From contig NC_071333.1 in the NCBI RefSeq assembly GCF_010183535.1, positions 12,832,587-12,896,586 of the forward strand: a stretch of DNA of 64,000 nt, in the 5' to 3' direction. This DNA is from Caenorhabditis remanei (lineage: Eukaryota; Nematoda; Chromadorea; Rhabditida; Rhabditidae). Below are positions 34,101 through 47,300 of this stretch, piece by piece (position 1 is the stretch's first letter; each line of letters opens with the position of its first letter). A program made the translations under genes and the position numbers. The notes under the pieces were generated by a model. It had not been told where the DNA came from and searched no databases. It saw only the letters and a list, made by a program, of their open reading frames with translations.

Positions 34101-34514
34101 GGACGTCTTTCGAGACGCGACTTTCAAACGATCTACAAGTTTGGTAATAGGTACTTTCAACTACGGGGAGTCCGGTTTTGCTATCAAAAACCGGATAAAT
34201 GTCTCTACGAGCTAAGTAAAGAGCTCTCAAACTTTACAGATGGTCAAGATTTTTCACACAGAATTTCAAATTAGCCGCATACACGCAACCGTGCGGTTCT
34301 TCTTGTGTTTTCCAGCGATTTATCTGTGCTCGTACGTTAGAAAAATAGAATTATCTTTGCTTATACTACTTGCCGATTCGGAATTCTATGAGAAAAAGCT
34401 TTAACCTTATGAAACATTTCAGAGCTCATAACATTTAACCGGTTTTGATGGCAGAAATGGACTCACCCTATACCTATTAACAAATCCTTAGAAGCGGGGT
34501 CTCCAAAGACTTCC
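34101..34514. repeat. fold-back repeat, copy 2
   Basis: The same family as 30093-30525: the left end (GGACGTCTTTCGAGACGCG) and right end (CCAAAGACTTCC) are diverged inverted repeats, and the interior aligns with copy 1 (for example the region with CGCAACCG and GAATTC/GGAATTTC). It lies between the PAP2 gene and the 3' end of the LRCH-like gene. Confidence 0.65.
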
Positions 34515-34620
34515 CTTGTATGAGAAATTAATAAGTTCTTTTTTTCCCGTTTTGCATACATAAAAAGACGATTTCTAAGATATGAAACGATTTATTATTC
34601 GCTACCCGAGTAAAGGTTAT

Positions 34621-37600
34621 TCAGCATTGGATGGAATTATGAGTTGACGATTGAAGCTGTTGCAATTTTGCGACGGTCAAAACGGTTCGTGCCACTTTTT
34701 GCGGATTTCTCTTTGAAATAATGTCCATTTGGGAGCACATGGTGGTCTGAAAATGAGAAATATATAAGAATTGAAAGTTGTATAGCTTTTTTTACATCTG
34801 GAACTCCAAGTTTCTTGCAGAATTGCAGGAATTTGTCAACATTCATTTTTGAGCGAGTTGTGGCGATGGACTGAAATAGAGGTTTGTGATTTATTGAATT
34901 AAATAAGAGCTCCTTACCGAATCAGTTGGCGAAGCAAGCAAAATAGCATCTGGATGAAGCTTATTAACAAATTTACACAACTCCTGTCCATCTGACAATT
35001 GAAGACTAAAACTGATATCTCCTTTATTGAGTGCAAAGCTTGGTCCCAGTTTTTCTCTCAGCAACTTTTTAGCGCTTTCCACATCATTCGCAATTCCAGT
35101 GCCTGGCGCACGTATTCCTGACTCTGAAAATACTCTTTTTTTGTGTGAATACTTGATTCCGGAAGTGAGTGGTAAGAAAGACACGAGGCGGAATAACTTA
35201 CTATTCAAGTTTGTGACACTTGAGGTTATCGGTCGACTTGCAATCTTTGTTGCAGCAGGTTCTTCTGACCGACGGGTTGTGGCTGAGGCAATTTTGGTGC
35301 TCTTCACTGGGATTTCTTTTTTGACAGCAGTAGTGTTGGTGGACCTGGTGACTGTTGTGTTTTGAATCGGGTTCGGACGACGGGCAGTGCCAATTTTCTG
35401 AAAATAGTGGGATAAGATTCTGAACTTTTACAATCAGCACTAACCGTCTGGATATTTCCGTTTGGAGCAGGGCGGACTGCCGGTTTCATCATTGGAGCTA
35501 CTTTCGATATTGGTTTTTTGGCTGGAAAGTTTAGTATTGAATTGAAAATTTTTATATTTAGAATTAATCAAACTCACTTATTCCTGGACTTGACAAGTTG
35601 CTACTCAGTTTTGACTTTGACACATCATTGTTGTTATTATTGTTGTTCTGCTCATCTGGAGTACTCTGTCTTGAGTGTTCTCTTCCATTTTGAATTGAGG
35701 TTGGCACATGGGACGGAACCGACGAAATCTTATTGTGAACAATCTGTACATTGTGCGGTTTCGAATGTACGGATGCGATTGTTTTGGGCTCGACTAATTC
35801 CTGTAAATACAGTTTTTAACAACAATTTATTGGAACAACAACAACAACACTCGTGAATACTACTCTAACAAGGAAAAACATCAAGAAATCCGAATTTTCA
35901 TGCATTTAATCCAAAATAACAACGAGTTCAAAGGTGAGTCGGTTGAAAATCGAACAATGTGGGGAAAATCACTCCAAAAGTTAACTTGATATTTTTATAT
36001 TAGAAAGTACAACACAGAGAAAGGGTGGAAAAAACGAATGAACAGGTTGTAAGTAAAAAAAAACCTTTTTTTGTCGATTATTCGAGGGGAGACATGGTCA
36101 TAGAAACGTAGCCAGGACCAGAAAACAAAATGTTTTAGCAGGGATGAGTGGGACGCTTTGGTTTTGAATTCACAACGGACAAAGGCTGTCTAAGTTTAGG
36201 TGGGGGGATTGTACTTACTTTCGGTCGATGGGTAAGATGTCCGTTCTCGGTTTTGTGGTCATGTGGATGATGTTTCGCTGGTTCAGAAGTGTTACGCGTA
36301 GTTCTGCAAGCGATTAGTAGAGAAAGATATGAGAAGAAGCCCGGAAGATGTTTACAGCTACCATGTTATGTAGACAATGAAGAAGCTTCGACTATACCAA
36401 CCCAAAAACAGAACACCCGAAGATTCTAAAAACTACGATTAAAAATCAGGGATAGATATCAAATCCCAATGATATTTCAAGAACAATTGTTGTCTGAATT
36501 TTCATTAAATCTTGGTTAGGCCCCTCAAATGAGTATCCACTTTCATCTTCAACCCATTATTCCTCTCCAAACAGCAGCTAATCGAAATGTCACCCGTTTT
36601 CCCCTCTCGTCATTCCATCTTCCTCTTCCCAAATAATTACCTCGATTCGTTATGTGGTGCGTGTTTTTCGGCGACAATGGCCGTTGTGGTCGGAGTGCGT
36701 TTTCGGTCTAAAACGCCGTCCTGAGAGCCGGCCGACATCAATGAACAGCCAGATGTTCTACCATCAAGCCACTTGAATATGTGCACAATTCCCTAAATAT
36801 TGGAAATGTTGATTGGCCGGGGCACAAATTGATGAAGCGGTCAAAAGGATGTAATTGTTTTATGTCTTACCAGTTCGACAATTTCCATTGGCGGACTACG
36901 CAGTGGATTGCATTCTAGTTGCAGGTGACGGAGATCGGTCATTTTGACAAAGTCAGCTGGCAAATAGGACAAATTGTTCTGCGATAGGTCCAGAGTCCGC
37001 AATTCCAACGAGGAACACAACTCTGAAATTTGAAATTGATTGTCTGAAACCATTGAGTGCAGTATACCTGCTGGAAAGTCTTCAACTCTGTTCCTGGAGA
37101 TTTTCAATACTTTGAGTGCCTTCAGATATCTGAGTTGTGACTGAAGACTGCGGACGTCGTTTCTTGACAAGTCCTAAATATTATTGTTGTTTGTATGAAT
37201 CAACCAAAAGATTTTTTCATACCAAGTACGCAAGAGTTGGAGCCAAGCGTCGGATTCCTTCTGGAATACACGAAATCTTATTACCAGCAAGAATGAGAGC
37301 AGTGAGTGGAAGGTCGAACAGGCCATCCGGAAGATGAGAGATCTCATTGAAGCTGGAAAAAAAGTCAGATTGAGAAATGACTTGAGGTAGCGAGGATTAC
37401 CTAAAGTCAAGATAGGTGAGTTGTTCGAGAGAGCAGATACACGTAGGAATTGTTCGAAAACGGTTCGAACTGGCAATACAAGAGATCAGACAGTCAAAAG
37501 CTGAGAAGTCGGCGGGTAATGTTGACATACGATTGTCACTGAGGTCTGGAACATTTCCTGGTCAATTACCGCTCCAACAGTTTTTTCCTTACCGATAAAT

Positions 37601-38420
37601 ACTATGTCCATGAGTTCAATATTAGAGAAAGCTTCAATCGGAAATTCCGAGAGTCTCAAGCCATGAAGTAAGAGCCGTCCGGAATACTCAGCTTCCTTGA
37701 AACTTGTTCCGACTGTTGAAGTGTATGATGTTGTCTGGAATATTTCAGTCTGAACACATTCGTTCTTATCTAAAAGCTGAGGAGTGATCAGAATTCAGTA
37801 GCCCTTCAAAAAAATGCGTTTGGGAATCAGAATGATAGATAACACTGGCTTTACTGCACTTTTTTCCCATCATTCATTTTGTAAGAGGGGATTCCCTTTT
37901 TTCTGCTGTTTCTACCCCCTCTTTCGACTTTGTTTGAAAAGTTTGTTCAGCTATTTTTACATTTTTACACCCTGGGAACTCAGAGACCGCAATATTTTGT
38001 TCGGGAAACAAATTTGTGGTTGGATTTATGACTACTCTCATCTCAGCTTGTCACTAGTACAATATTACACTCGGAGAGTAGTGTCCACGTTCTATCCTCT
38101 CCCGACAAACAAGTGTTTTGCGGCAGTCGGATCGTTAATTGAGAAAATTGGTTTGGTCAGTCCGTTTGACTAAAAACATTCACGGAAACAATTTTGAGAT
38201 GAATAATTCAACTAGGTCAACAGGTTGTTACTGAATTCGATATTTTTCTTTGGGTACTTACTTGTCCGAAATGGATGGATCCGGTAGATGTCGTCGATCT
38301 GCTGACTGACGGTTCGGACGAATCTTGGTCCGAGGTGGAGCGATGCTTTGATACGGCCATCGCTGGATCAGCCGCATCACTCTTTTTCTTTCGCTTACCC
38401 GTCCAAGAAAATGTTAACAT
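34621..38420 (-). CDS. LRCH-family protein (LRR + calponin homology domain)
   Basis: Fourteen exons (38420-38262, 37776-37593, 37545-37401, 37352-37223, 37173-37068, 37022-36871, 36792-36641, 36303-36219, 35800-35578, 35521-35445, 35397-35202, 35123-34918, 34870-34796, 34746-34621) give 671 aa. Leucine-rich repeats fill roughly residues 75-285 (LTYLDF, LTALILAGNKISCIPEG, LRTLDLSQNNLSYLPADF, LRHLQLECNPL). A Ser/Thr/Asn-rich linker follows, then a C-terminal calponin homology domain (ANDVESAKKLLREKLGPSF ... MNVDKFLQFCKKLGVPD ... CSQMDIISKRNPQKVARTV). This order is that of vertebrate LRCH1-4, which act on actin/cell-shape signalling (LRCH1 binds DOCK8). The final exon is read in the frame that keeps the CH domain; the other frame has an unrelated tail. 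A 5' UTR exon upstream is likely, since an acceptor precedes the ATG. Confidence 0.85.
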
Positions 38421-38525
38421 TACCTGAAAAATGAACATATTTAATTTATGTCTTTCAATACACATCTATCAGGAGAAAAATTTTATGAAGGACATACTTA
38501 TATGAAAAAAAGTCTTCTTTAAATA

Positions 38526-39761
38526 TTAGGTTGGCAAGAAAGTTTTTGACCATAACTCAAATCATTCCTACTCAGACAGAAAACATGCCCGATAGCATAC
38601 GTAATGACTATATTGGTACACAACAGTCTGCTGTTTATTGGGTACGTTCCGGATATCCTCCTGCCAAAACTCCGGTTGTTTCAAGCTAAAATAAACTTGG
38701 ACCCATTTCTCGACTTGACTTCAAGTTTCGAATTCCTGTCCAGCTGTAGCACGCTGTATTACCCCGAATATATGATATTTTGTTAGAGGAAGGTTGCAGC
38801 TGTAATTTGTGTGAGCAAGAAGTATTTTGCAAAAGTAGGTGAGAATGTACGTCGTCGATTATGTAGCATGCGGATGAGCAACATCATGGAGGCGGTGGAT
38901 TTTTTGACCGCGTGGAACTGAGGGCTTGGGTAGAGCTTTTATTTTTTGCACAGTGAAAGAGCAGTAGTGTAAGATTATGGTTTTGCACTTTTCTAGAAGA
39001 TTCCAGTTATATACGTTGTGTAAGGAGGGCATGACTTTCATTTGGAATTGTTCTCGTTCGACGATGTCTGCTGGCGTTCAATCAACGCCGAGTCACTTGA
39101 CTTTTCTGTGATAATTACTGTACAAGACCATCGCCCTGTTAAAACTAAAAACGGTTCAATAAATTAAAGTTTGGAGGAGAAGAGAGGAATTAAAATCGTA
39201 GGACTACCTTTCGCTAAAAGTTAAAATCGATTAAAAGATGTCGAACACATGCATCAATTTTTATTCTTGCCAACACGTTTCAAGAAGTTTTTAACTGTGG
39301 TAGTAAATAGTGTGGACTGTCATTGATAATTTACAAAAATACTTGAATGGATATTCTTTCTCTATAACTCACAGCATGTACATTTCCTGTTCATATAGTC
39401 TTTTAGTACGTGATACTTTGATCATTAAAAAATGGCATTTCTCAAAGTTGTGAACTAAATTACTTTTGGTGTGTCGATAGAAGATTTCACCCTTGCTAAG
39501 TTCTCATATCGGTTGAGCAATTATAGTAACCTTAGTATAACATGTAAAGGGAAATCGAAAATATTGCTGTAAGAATTGTTGGTCAAGAATGAAAACAGGC
39601 AGGGCTCTCCAAGAAGGGAAGCGTCGGAGGGAAATGCTGTATACTATCAGAATTCCAGAGAGTTTATCTAACATAGGCCATGCATAGTTGGTTTTGATTC
39701 TCGTCATTTGTCTGACAGCATTCAAAACAAATCATGGTCAAAAACTTTCTTGCCAACCTAA
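38526..39761 (-). mobile_element. degenerate mariner-family transposon
   Basis: Perfect terminal inverted repeats of 28 bp (starting TTAGGTTGGCAAGAAAG) are flanked by TA on both sides (38524-38525 and 39762-39763), the expected target duplication. The 1236-bp length is right for mariner. The minus-strand interior still shows YFSLKQPEFWQEDI (about 38700-38620), like the mariner C-terminal FFASKPxxFYxxGI, and LHDVAHPHAT (about 38890), like the catalytic-region HDNARPH motif. There are many stops and frameshifts and no full transposase, so the copy is dead. It lies about 105 bp upstream of the first LRCH-like coding exon. Confidence 0.82.
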
Positions 39762-39763
39762 TA

Positions 39764-40182
39764 GAAATCTCAAGAAACAAAAAGTTCTAGATAGGTAGCC
39801 TGACTTAAGCCACGCCCCCTTTCCTGTCAGAGCTCAATAGCGTCATCGACTCTGAGGAGTTGAACCAAGTGGAACCATCAAAAAAGGAAGAAAAGGAAGA
39901 AGAAAAGAGAAAAGAACGGATATAAGAAATTGGCAGGTGCCGTTGACAATCGGAGAACCCATAAAGCATTTCAGCATATATAAATGCAGACGTGCTTATG
40001 GAAAACGCTCATGAAAATCAAGAGAAAAAAGGGAAAGGGGAGGAGAGAAAAACGGAGCTCGATGTCGAGAACACAAAAGGATTAGACCAAGGAACATGGA
40101 GATTGACGGATTATAGAAGAGGAGGAAAGAAGTGCGAAAAAGAAAAAATGATTGGATTATATAAACAATATGGTTTGTAAGT

Positions 40183-40185
<3 letters not shown>
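39764..40185. other. purine-rich intergenic DNA
   Basis: The plus strand is strongly A/G-rich (GAAAAGAGAAAAGAACGG and similar). No exon is seen. Confidence 0.45.

Positions 40186-40242
<57 letters not shown>
40186..40242. repeat. (AG)n microsatellite
   Basis: About 57 bp of nearly perfect GA dinucleotide repeat within a larger purine-rich region. Confidence 0.95.
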
Positions 40243-40243
<1 letters not shown>

Positions 40244-43200
40244 GAAGAATGCGGAGGAAAAACGTTTTCGAGCTTCAAGAAGAGAGTGAGACGTTGATCA
40301 AAGTGATTTATAGAGAGAACCCCTACAATTTGAATCTCAGTTGGATCCTAAATAGATAAAATTGGGAGAGTAAGAGTTGACAGCTTTGGAGACTTGGAAA
40401 AAAAACTTTGCAGAATTAAAAACTCAATACTTTTGGAATTTTCCTCATGTTATGAGTGAAGAGAAGACTGAACAAAAAGTTAATCAACAGGTGGAACATA
40501 TAATCTTTTTTATTAAAATCTGATCCCCCCAAAAACAGCTTTCGATTTGAATTTCACCCCTTCGAGAAAATGCGCGGGAAGCGGAGGTTCAAATGGTAAC
40601 GAGTGATTGCGAGACGAGAGAGATAGAGTGTGTGTCTCTACTTCTCTCACCGGTCCCCCCTACTTATCGACTGGGCCCAAAACGCATTTGTCACAAAAAT
40701 GGTACATGAGAGACCGGGACAGCAGGATGGGCGGGTTGATGGGCGGAGGGATGGATTGATGGAGTGGAGGCAGGCACAGGATCTCATTAACCGTACTCTT
40801 TTGGCATCAACAGAAATAATGAGTTGGAAATGTCAGATTTCGAATTCGAAGCTGCAGAGAGACTGTAAAAGTGAGAGGCAGAAGAGCTAATAAAGTTTGA
40901 GCACCGGAGAACAAAAACCATTTTTGAATTGATGACTCTATTTACTTTCGACACTTCATCATCCGTCCACTCATCCGTCCCTTCTCCCTAAATGCACATC
41001 TTTTCGAATGCATTAACAAAACCAAAAACTGCTGAAATGTGACACTGGCGGGTGCTTCGGTGGGAGAGGAAAAGAGAAGAGGTCCCAAAAAAGTTTTGGT
41101 GGGGCTTTCGTGCGGAGACGGAAGAAGGACAACGGCGAGAGGAAGAGCGGCAAAGGGATGCGAAACATTTGAAATTAGATAATGGACTTTGTGTAAGACA
41201 AGCAAAGTGGCCAAGTTTGCAGAATTGTAGTGGTTCCAGCAAGATGGGCGGAATGATGAAGAGGCGAAAATATAATAGTGGTGGAATGGACAGACTTTTT
41301 TTAGCGAGAAGAGGAAAACAACCAAAATACATAACTTTTATTTTTAGAGGAACTGTTTTTCAAAATTCGCATTAGTGAGTCACAGGTGAATAATACACCT
41401 CATTGTCTTTTTGTACGACTTACCCTCATTTTTGCTTTGAGACTTTCCGTTGGACTGTCGTACATCTTAGTAATAGAAGAAAAGTTAGTAGTCACCGTAT
41501 GAGCAGTGTTAGTGCAAAACGAACAGAACGTCTTATCACATCTTATCACATGTTGTGCTCTTTGTTGTTGGCAGTACAACCCCCAACCGCTAAATCAACA
41601 ATCAGAGGGACCTTAGAATCTATGAGTCAAAACTGAGCGCCCATCATGCTCTATTGTCAATTATCAATTACAATATTCGATAAGAAGATAGAAAATAAAG
41701 GTTATTGGTAAGAGTGATAAAAATACAAAAAGTGATTCATAGAAAGGTGGAACTCAGGAAATCATCTATTTGTGGGAAATGAAAAGAATATAGAACAGAC
41801 AGAAATAACGAATTGTTTTCGTCTTACCTTTATCGTGAAGAACAACAAACGCAACATGGGAAAAAGCTCAAATTCAAACATTGCGTGCCGCAGCGACTTC
41901 TTCAGGAATTCGCATAACTAGAGGAATCTTCATGAAAAGTGACGAGAACATTTGAAAGAGCTGAGATAGCTCGGCTTGTCTTAAAACTGAAATTTCAGAA
42001 GGAAAATAAAACTGAAGCCAGTCCTGAATAGAAAATCATATTTTTCAATATTTGATTACTAACTGACATGTTTATTAGAATAATTTGGATTAATCTAAAT
42101 TAGATTACATATAGTGTTGATATATAATATAATGATTGCTCTTGGCACCTACTATACAAACTCCCCTAACTGAGCACAGGTTTTCTAAAAACAGAGAGAA
42201 CACATTTTGAATTTGTGTATTCTAGATTTTATGTGCCGAAATGCGCGAAGTTTTGGTTTGCAGGGGACATCCGATTTGAATTCGGATTTGCACTTTTTGA
42301 CAAAAGATGAAAACACGGGCACGCGTTTGCAAAGATGCGCCATAAAACTTCAAATATTCTTTTGATTAGAAAAATGTTGATTCGGTTTGCAAAGGTTAGC
42401 GAAACAATAAAATAGATAGCTACTTTTGGTGTGAAGATGTGGTTTGATTTCAAGGGCGGATTGGATTGATTCAGGGGGCGAAAGTGTATGCGTATGTGAG
42501 GGAGGTTGAAGTGGCAGATGTTCATAAAGGGTTCGAGGTGAGAGGAAGAAACGAGAGCGCAGAGTAGTGCGTTGCGACAAATCTATATAGGGAGCGGCGA
42601 CTGCTGTCAGTGAAATATATAATCGAAGAGGAGGTAGTTGGAAAATTGAAAATTGGAATGGGCCAAGTGTCAAAGCAGTATTCATGGCAATATTGAGAGC
42701 AATGATGAAAAAAAGAAAACTCAATGTCAGGAAAACTTCAGCATGTTATAAATTTTATAAGGTATCGTTGTTTTAAAAATTTCAAGTTTTTGTAATCAGT
42801 TCCGATGTCTGATTAGTATTTAGACATCTTCTAAAAACCTAGATAGAGTTAGGGGATGAATATTAGAAAAGTCACTTGTCTTGTATCGTTTCCCACTTTT
42901 CACACCTTTGTAATCATAATATAATCCGCATGAAAAGCAGGCGCGACGGCAACGGAACGAAAAGCGGGTAACAGAAAATTACACATGCAAATGAACGATG
43001 AAGTGGGATGAAGAGAATGCGGGAAGATGCTTCTTTTCAAGTTTCTCGTTTTCAAGTAATGAAATAATAGAAGGTTGTTGCGATAGGTTGAGGATGGCAA
43101 AACAGTCATCTCATGGATATTCATGAGAAGATCAGGTAACAAAGGAAAAGAGGAAGTGAGAGAAAAGGAAAGACAAGTACAAAACCGAAAAACTACGACA

Positions 43201-44295
43201 CAGTTTTGGTTTACACGTATTATGCATGACAACTATTTTGCGTTTGCTACATAATTGAATAACTAGTATTCTGCATTATAACTATGAAAACAGGAGAAAA
43301 AGCAAATGGAAACAGAATGAAAGAAAGTTAAATGATCAAAAATACAGAAGTTTTGAAATGAAGGACTTGTAGTTGTTACCTACCTGAGAAGATTTAATGA
43401 GGTCAATTTTTTCGGAGAGGGAACGACATGTTGTGAGGTATAGAAAGAAAAAGACTCACAATGTCGTTTCGGAGGGCACATAAAGAAACAATTGGACTGA
43501 CTGACTTGAGTTGTCGGGGTCGATGAATTGAGGAAGGACGAAAAGAAGGAAAAGGGAGGAGGTGAGAAGATAAAGTGATGCTTCCTTCCCTCAACAATTT
43601 GTCATTCGAGCATTTGCTGGTCTTTAGTTCTTTCGATCAACAGGTTCTCTAGGGTTTCGAAACACGAAACAAAGATTTAAAAAAGTGGAAAAAAGCGAAA
43701 ACATCAAAATCATACATTTAGCTGTACTCATTTCGGCAACATCCCAGCGGCTATTGTGTTTGTGTCCGAGAGCTGTCAAGGATAGTTTAGCGGCCACAGA
43801 AAATGAGGAAAAATGTCTGCGACTGGTCAAATATTTACCATCATTCTTTCATTTCCAAGGCAAGAAAACGAAGAAAAAAAGGTCAGGAACATAACACTTT
43901 AGGGCATAAACATGGGAAATAAGAAAGGGAAAATTGAAAGAACACCTGTCGTCGAGAAGAAGGTGAAACGTGAAATGAAGCTAAGAAAGCGGAGAAGAAG
44001 AGGGAACTTAGAAAACAGATGAGTCATAAAAAACAGACATAAGAGATCTGATCTTGAACAAATCTATAAAATTGTTTTCGATTTCTTTATCGAAAAAAAA
44101 GAAAACGAAGCAATTCTCGAATCCTTGAAAACGCGTAAAAAGTTCGTATACGAATAATATATAACTCATCGCAGAATATTAAATACACTACTATTATGCC
44201 CATGAATTAATGACGCCGCGTCCCGGATTACACTTTCAAGCACCTCAAATCCTGTGAAGCCGTATGCAACAACAGCAAAAGGCGGAAAAAAGTTT
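40243..44295. other. gene-poor intergenic region, left of the tRNA
   Basis: About 4 kb with no supported exon. The first part (to about 41260) remains purine-rich on the plus strand. A pair of GATA sites is at 41531-41550. This may be distal regulatory DNA or a long 5' intron of the LRCH-like gene. Confidence 0.5.
41531..41550 (-). promoter_or_regulatory. tandem GATA-type sites
   Basis: A 10-bp unit, TCTTATCACA, is repeated exactly twice in tandem. Each unit contains TGATAAG on the minus strand, the preferred site of intestinal GATA factors such as ELT-2. The helical spacing (10 bp) would put both sites on the same face of DNA. No target gene is obvious. Confidence 0.35.
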
Positions 44296-44368
44296 CGACC
44301 ACGGCAGGATTCGAACCTACAATCTTCTGCTCCGTAGGCAGACGCGTTATCCATTGCGCCACGCGGCC
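44296..44368 (-). tRNA. tRNA-Arg(ACG)
   Basis: The 73-bp minus-strand sequence folds into a standard cloverleaf: acceptor GGCCGCG pairs with CGTGGTC with two G-T wobbles, the anticodon arm is TCTGC/GCAGA with loop CTACGGA (anticodon ACG, read as ICG), and the T arm contains GTAGGTTCGAATCCTGC. Internal A and B boxes are intact and there is no intron. It reads CGU/CGC/CGA arginine codons. It stands alone in a gene-poor stretch. Confidence 0.95.
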
Positions 44369-47300
44369 AGATGGAATCAAACACTCTCTTAGATGAACAA
44401 ATGCTGCCGTTTTTTCATTGTTTGCAAATAGTAGTGAAAATGTCATTGAGTAGTGTAACAGGGAGGTGGCAAGACAGTTCTTGCAGTCTTGCAGAGAAGA
44501 CATTCTGAACTTTTTGGTGGTAAAGTTCGAATGGAAACTTCTGCTAAAACATCGGAAACGCACTGGGAAATGAGGGGAAAAAAATTTCCGGTGTTTGGAA
44601 GAGTTTGGAAGGAACATACGGAACGTTACTTTGCAGAACTATTCAATTTCTGAAAAGTGTTCAGAAGTGGAAGATCTTAAACTTCCTTATTTTTTTTAGT
44701 ACTTCAATTTCATTGGTTTTTAATTATTCGTTTTATTATCCACTCTTATAACCTTAAATTTGAATTCAAATCCTGCCATTTTCTTACTCATTAACCATCT
44801 AATGAGACCTATTTAAATACCGTTAATGATATCAGTTATTGGCTTAGAAATAAGCCAGTTACAGTATCCCCTCTACTTTGAGAGAAGACTCTTCCTTTGA
44901 ATTTTCCCACCGGCTCTTTAATATTTTCGTCTAGGGGCTAGTTTCCCACACTTTTCTGTGTCTTATTCAAAAAGAGTAGAGGTCATGGGATGGGTAAAAC
45001 CAAGAAAGAAAAGTAAAGAAGACAAGTATCAGAGAAGTCACATTATACATTCTTTTGAAAAGCGCACCCGCATGCGTACATACACCTCTCACTCTCTTTT
45101 TTTGCTCGTCCTAAGTGTGTTCTAAATACAATTTGAGGGAAAAAAACCGGCGAGAAGAGTTGAGTAAAAGGAAAACTGAAAGGAAAAGAAACTGGAGGAA
45201 CTCTGAACGAGGAGACAAGCGGAAACGACAAATAAAAGTAATGTTTTTTAGACGAAATGCATACTGCCTGCGGCAAAACTTGGTCCTCATTCGGAGAAAA
45301 AGTCCGGAAATAATGGGACACCGCTCGTTCTGCAAAAGAAGTTCTGACTTGCGCGAGCCTCGAATTTTTTGCACGGAGAATGGCTGCCAAACAACAAAAA
45401 ATTGGAGATTACTTCACTTCTTGCTTCTCAAACCGATCGGAGATGAAACATACGGATCGAATTACACACTACTAACAGAAAAAAGTCACGGAGCATGAGC
45501 ATGTGGAACTAGAAAGTGGGATCATAAAAGAAATCAGAATTTTCGATTTCATTTTCTAATCTTACTAAGAAATGAGGGATGGAATGCATATTCGCAAATG
45601 ACTTTGGCTATACACTCTCTCCCTTCAACATGTTCCTCACATTAGATAACCAACAACAAACGAACTCATCAAGATGAGAGGCTTTGTGCCTTTCTCACCC
45701 ATGTCTAAAGACGCCGACATATTCAGAATACTTAATGTTCCCTAGTGCATTCCATTCCTAATATGCTAATATATTACGAGATGACGGCTTCGGATAAAGG
45801 CGCAATGATTTCGATGGTGAGAAATTGTAGTAAGAATGTGGCGGCAGGTGATGAAGAAGTTTGGTGGCAAATATACAAACAACACAGAGGGGCGTCAACT
45901 CAGACCATCTCGAAACAGATGTCAAAGGTCTCAGCTTGACACGAGTGCTGCAAAAAATAGTTTCGAGTGGTTCACAAGTTTACGTAAAACTGTCATGTAA
46001 ACAGTTGGAGAGAGTGAATAGTGAGATCAAGAAAGGTCAAAAAAAGTTAGTTGGGAATGTTCGCTTGAGTGGCAACAGATTCCAGATACTTTTACGAAGG
46101 GGTTTGTGATCTGGGAAAAAGCTAGGTAAAAATCACGCAAAAACTAAAAAATGAAATGCATTTAAAAGATACAGTAACCCATCCTGGTCCAGTATTATGA
46201 AGAATATGCTAAGTTTAAAAAAAGAGAATCACTCAAGTATAAGATACTGCTAGCAAAAGTTTCGTGTAAGTTGGCGTGATAGTTGGGTTACCCTTTGGCG
46301 GAACCGTTTTTCATCTCACATGTCAAAGCGCAAAAATGTACAAAGGAAAGGGGGGACGAGCTGGGTGGGTGCAACACAATCGGGTCCTGCGCCGGTCACA
46401 CCCAAGGGACCTACCATCCAAAACGCGCCAATTTTTGAGCTGGTCAGGGACGACATGTACATGTTTGCACAATATCAAACAGCAGCCTCACTGCTGGATT
46501 GTAGCTCTGCACAGGCCTCCATTGTCCACCTTTTTTTTCTTTTGACTCTTTGTTATAAATCATTAGAGACTCGACGAGAGGTGTCAAATTTTTCCGGGGA
46601 AGGGTGTGGCAGGAAGAATAGGAAGCAAATTTGTAAGACAGGAAGATGGAATAAGAAAATAGAAAAAAATCAGGTGTGGTGAGGTTAAAAAACTTTCCTT
46701 AATATTACTCGAGAAACTACGAACTGACAATAAAATGTGTAAACCTAGGCACTAGAAAAAGACGGACCGTACTCTGGACTCTAATCCTCCAAAGAAAAAA
46801 TGTATTCTGTCGGTTGATTGAAAACGGAAATACAGATTTAGTGGAATCCTTCCGCAAGATTTACTACCATATACGACCTTCCGTTCGTTTTGCGGCGGTT
46901 CGATTCTTAAGAAATAAGAGAAAAGAGAGTTGCATTGTATGCAAGAAGAGACGTCTAGTCGGAGCCGCGTAATAACACCGACCATAACATTCAAGTACCA
47001 TAAAGCATACGAGAATTCGAGGTACAACGGATTGAAGAGTTAGTTGGAGGGAGACGAGTAGAGAAAAACAGAGACGCAGTTAGTTGGTGTAGAGATTCGA
47101 ATGAAAACGACGAGGACGGTCGGTTTCAAAACTATTGTGAGTGCATGTGAGTGTATGAGGACGCTTGTGCGTGGGGTCTGTTTGCGCACAAAAAGTGCCT
47201 GATGGGACTTTTTCTCATGACTATTATAATGTCAGTACTATGGTATGACCCTACCAATTTTATTTAAAATCTACATTTTACAAAGAAAAATTCAATAGAA

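Noticed and set aside
44166..44384. 72-codon frame across the tRNA
   Set aside because: It is the translated tRNA-Arg gene.
46276..46682. overlapping plus-strand frames of 89 and 120 codons with a small hairpin near 46467-46502
   Set aside because: No splice support or recognised domain, and the hairpin stem is too short and interrupted to claim a microRNA.
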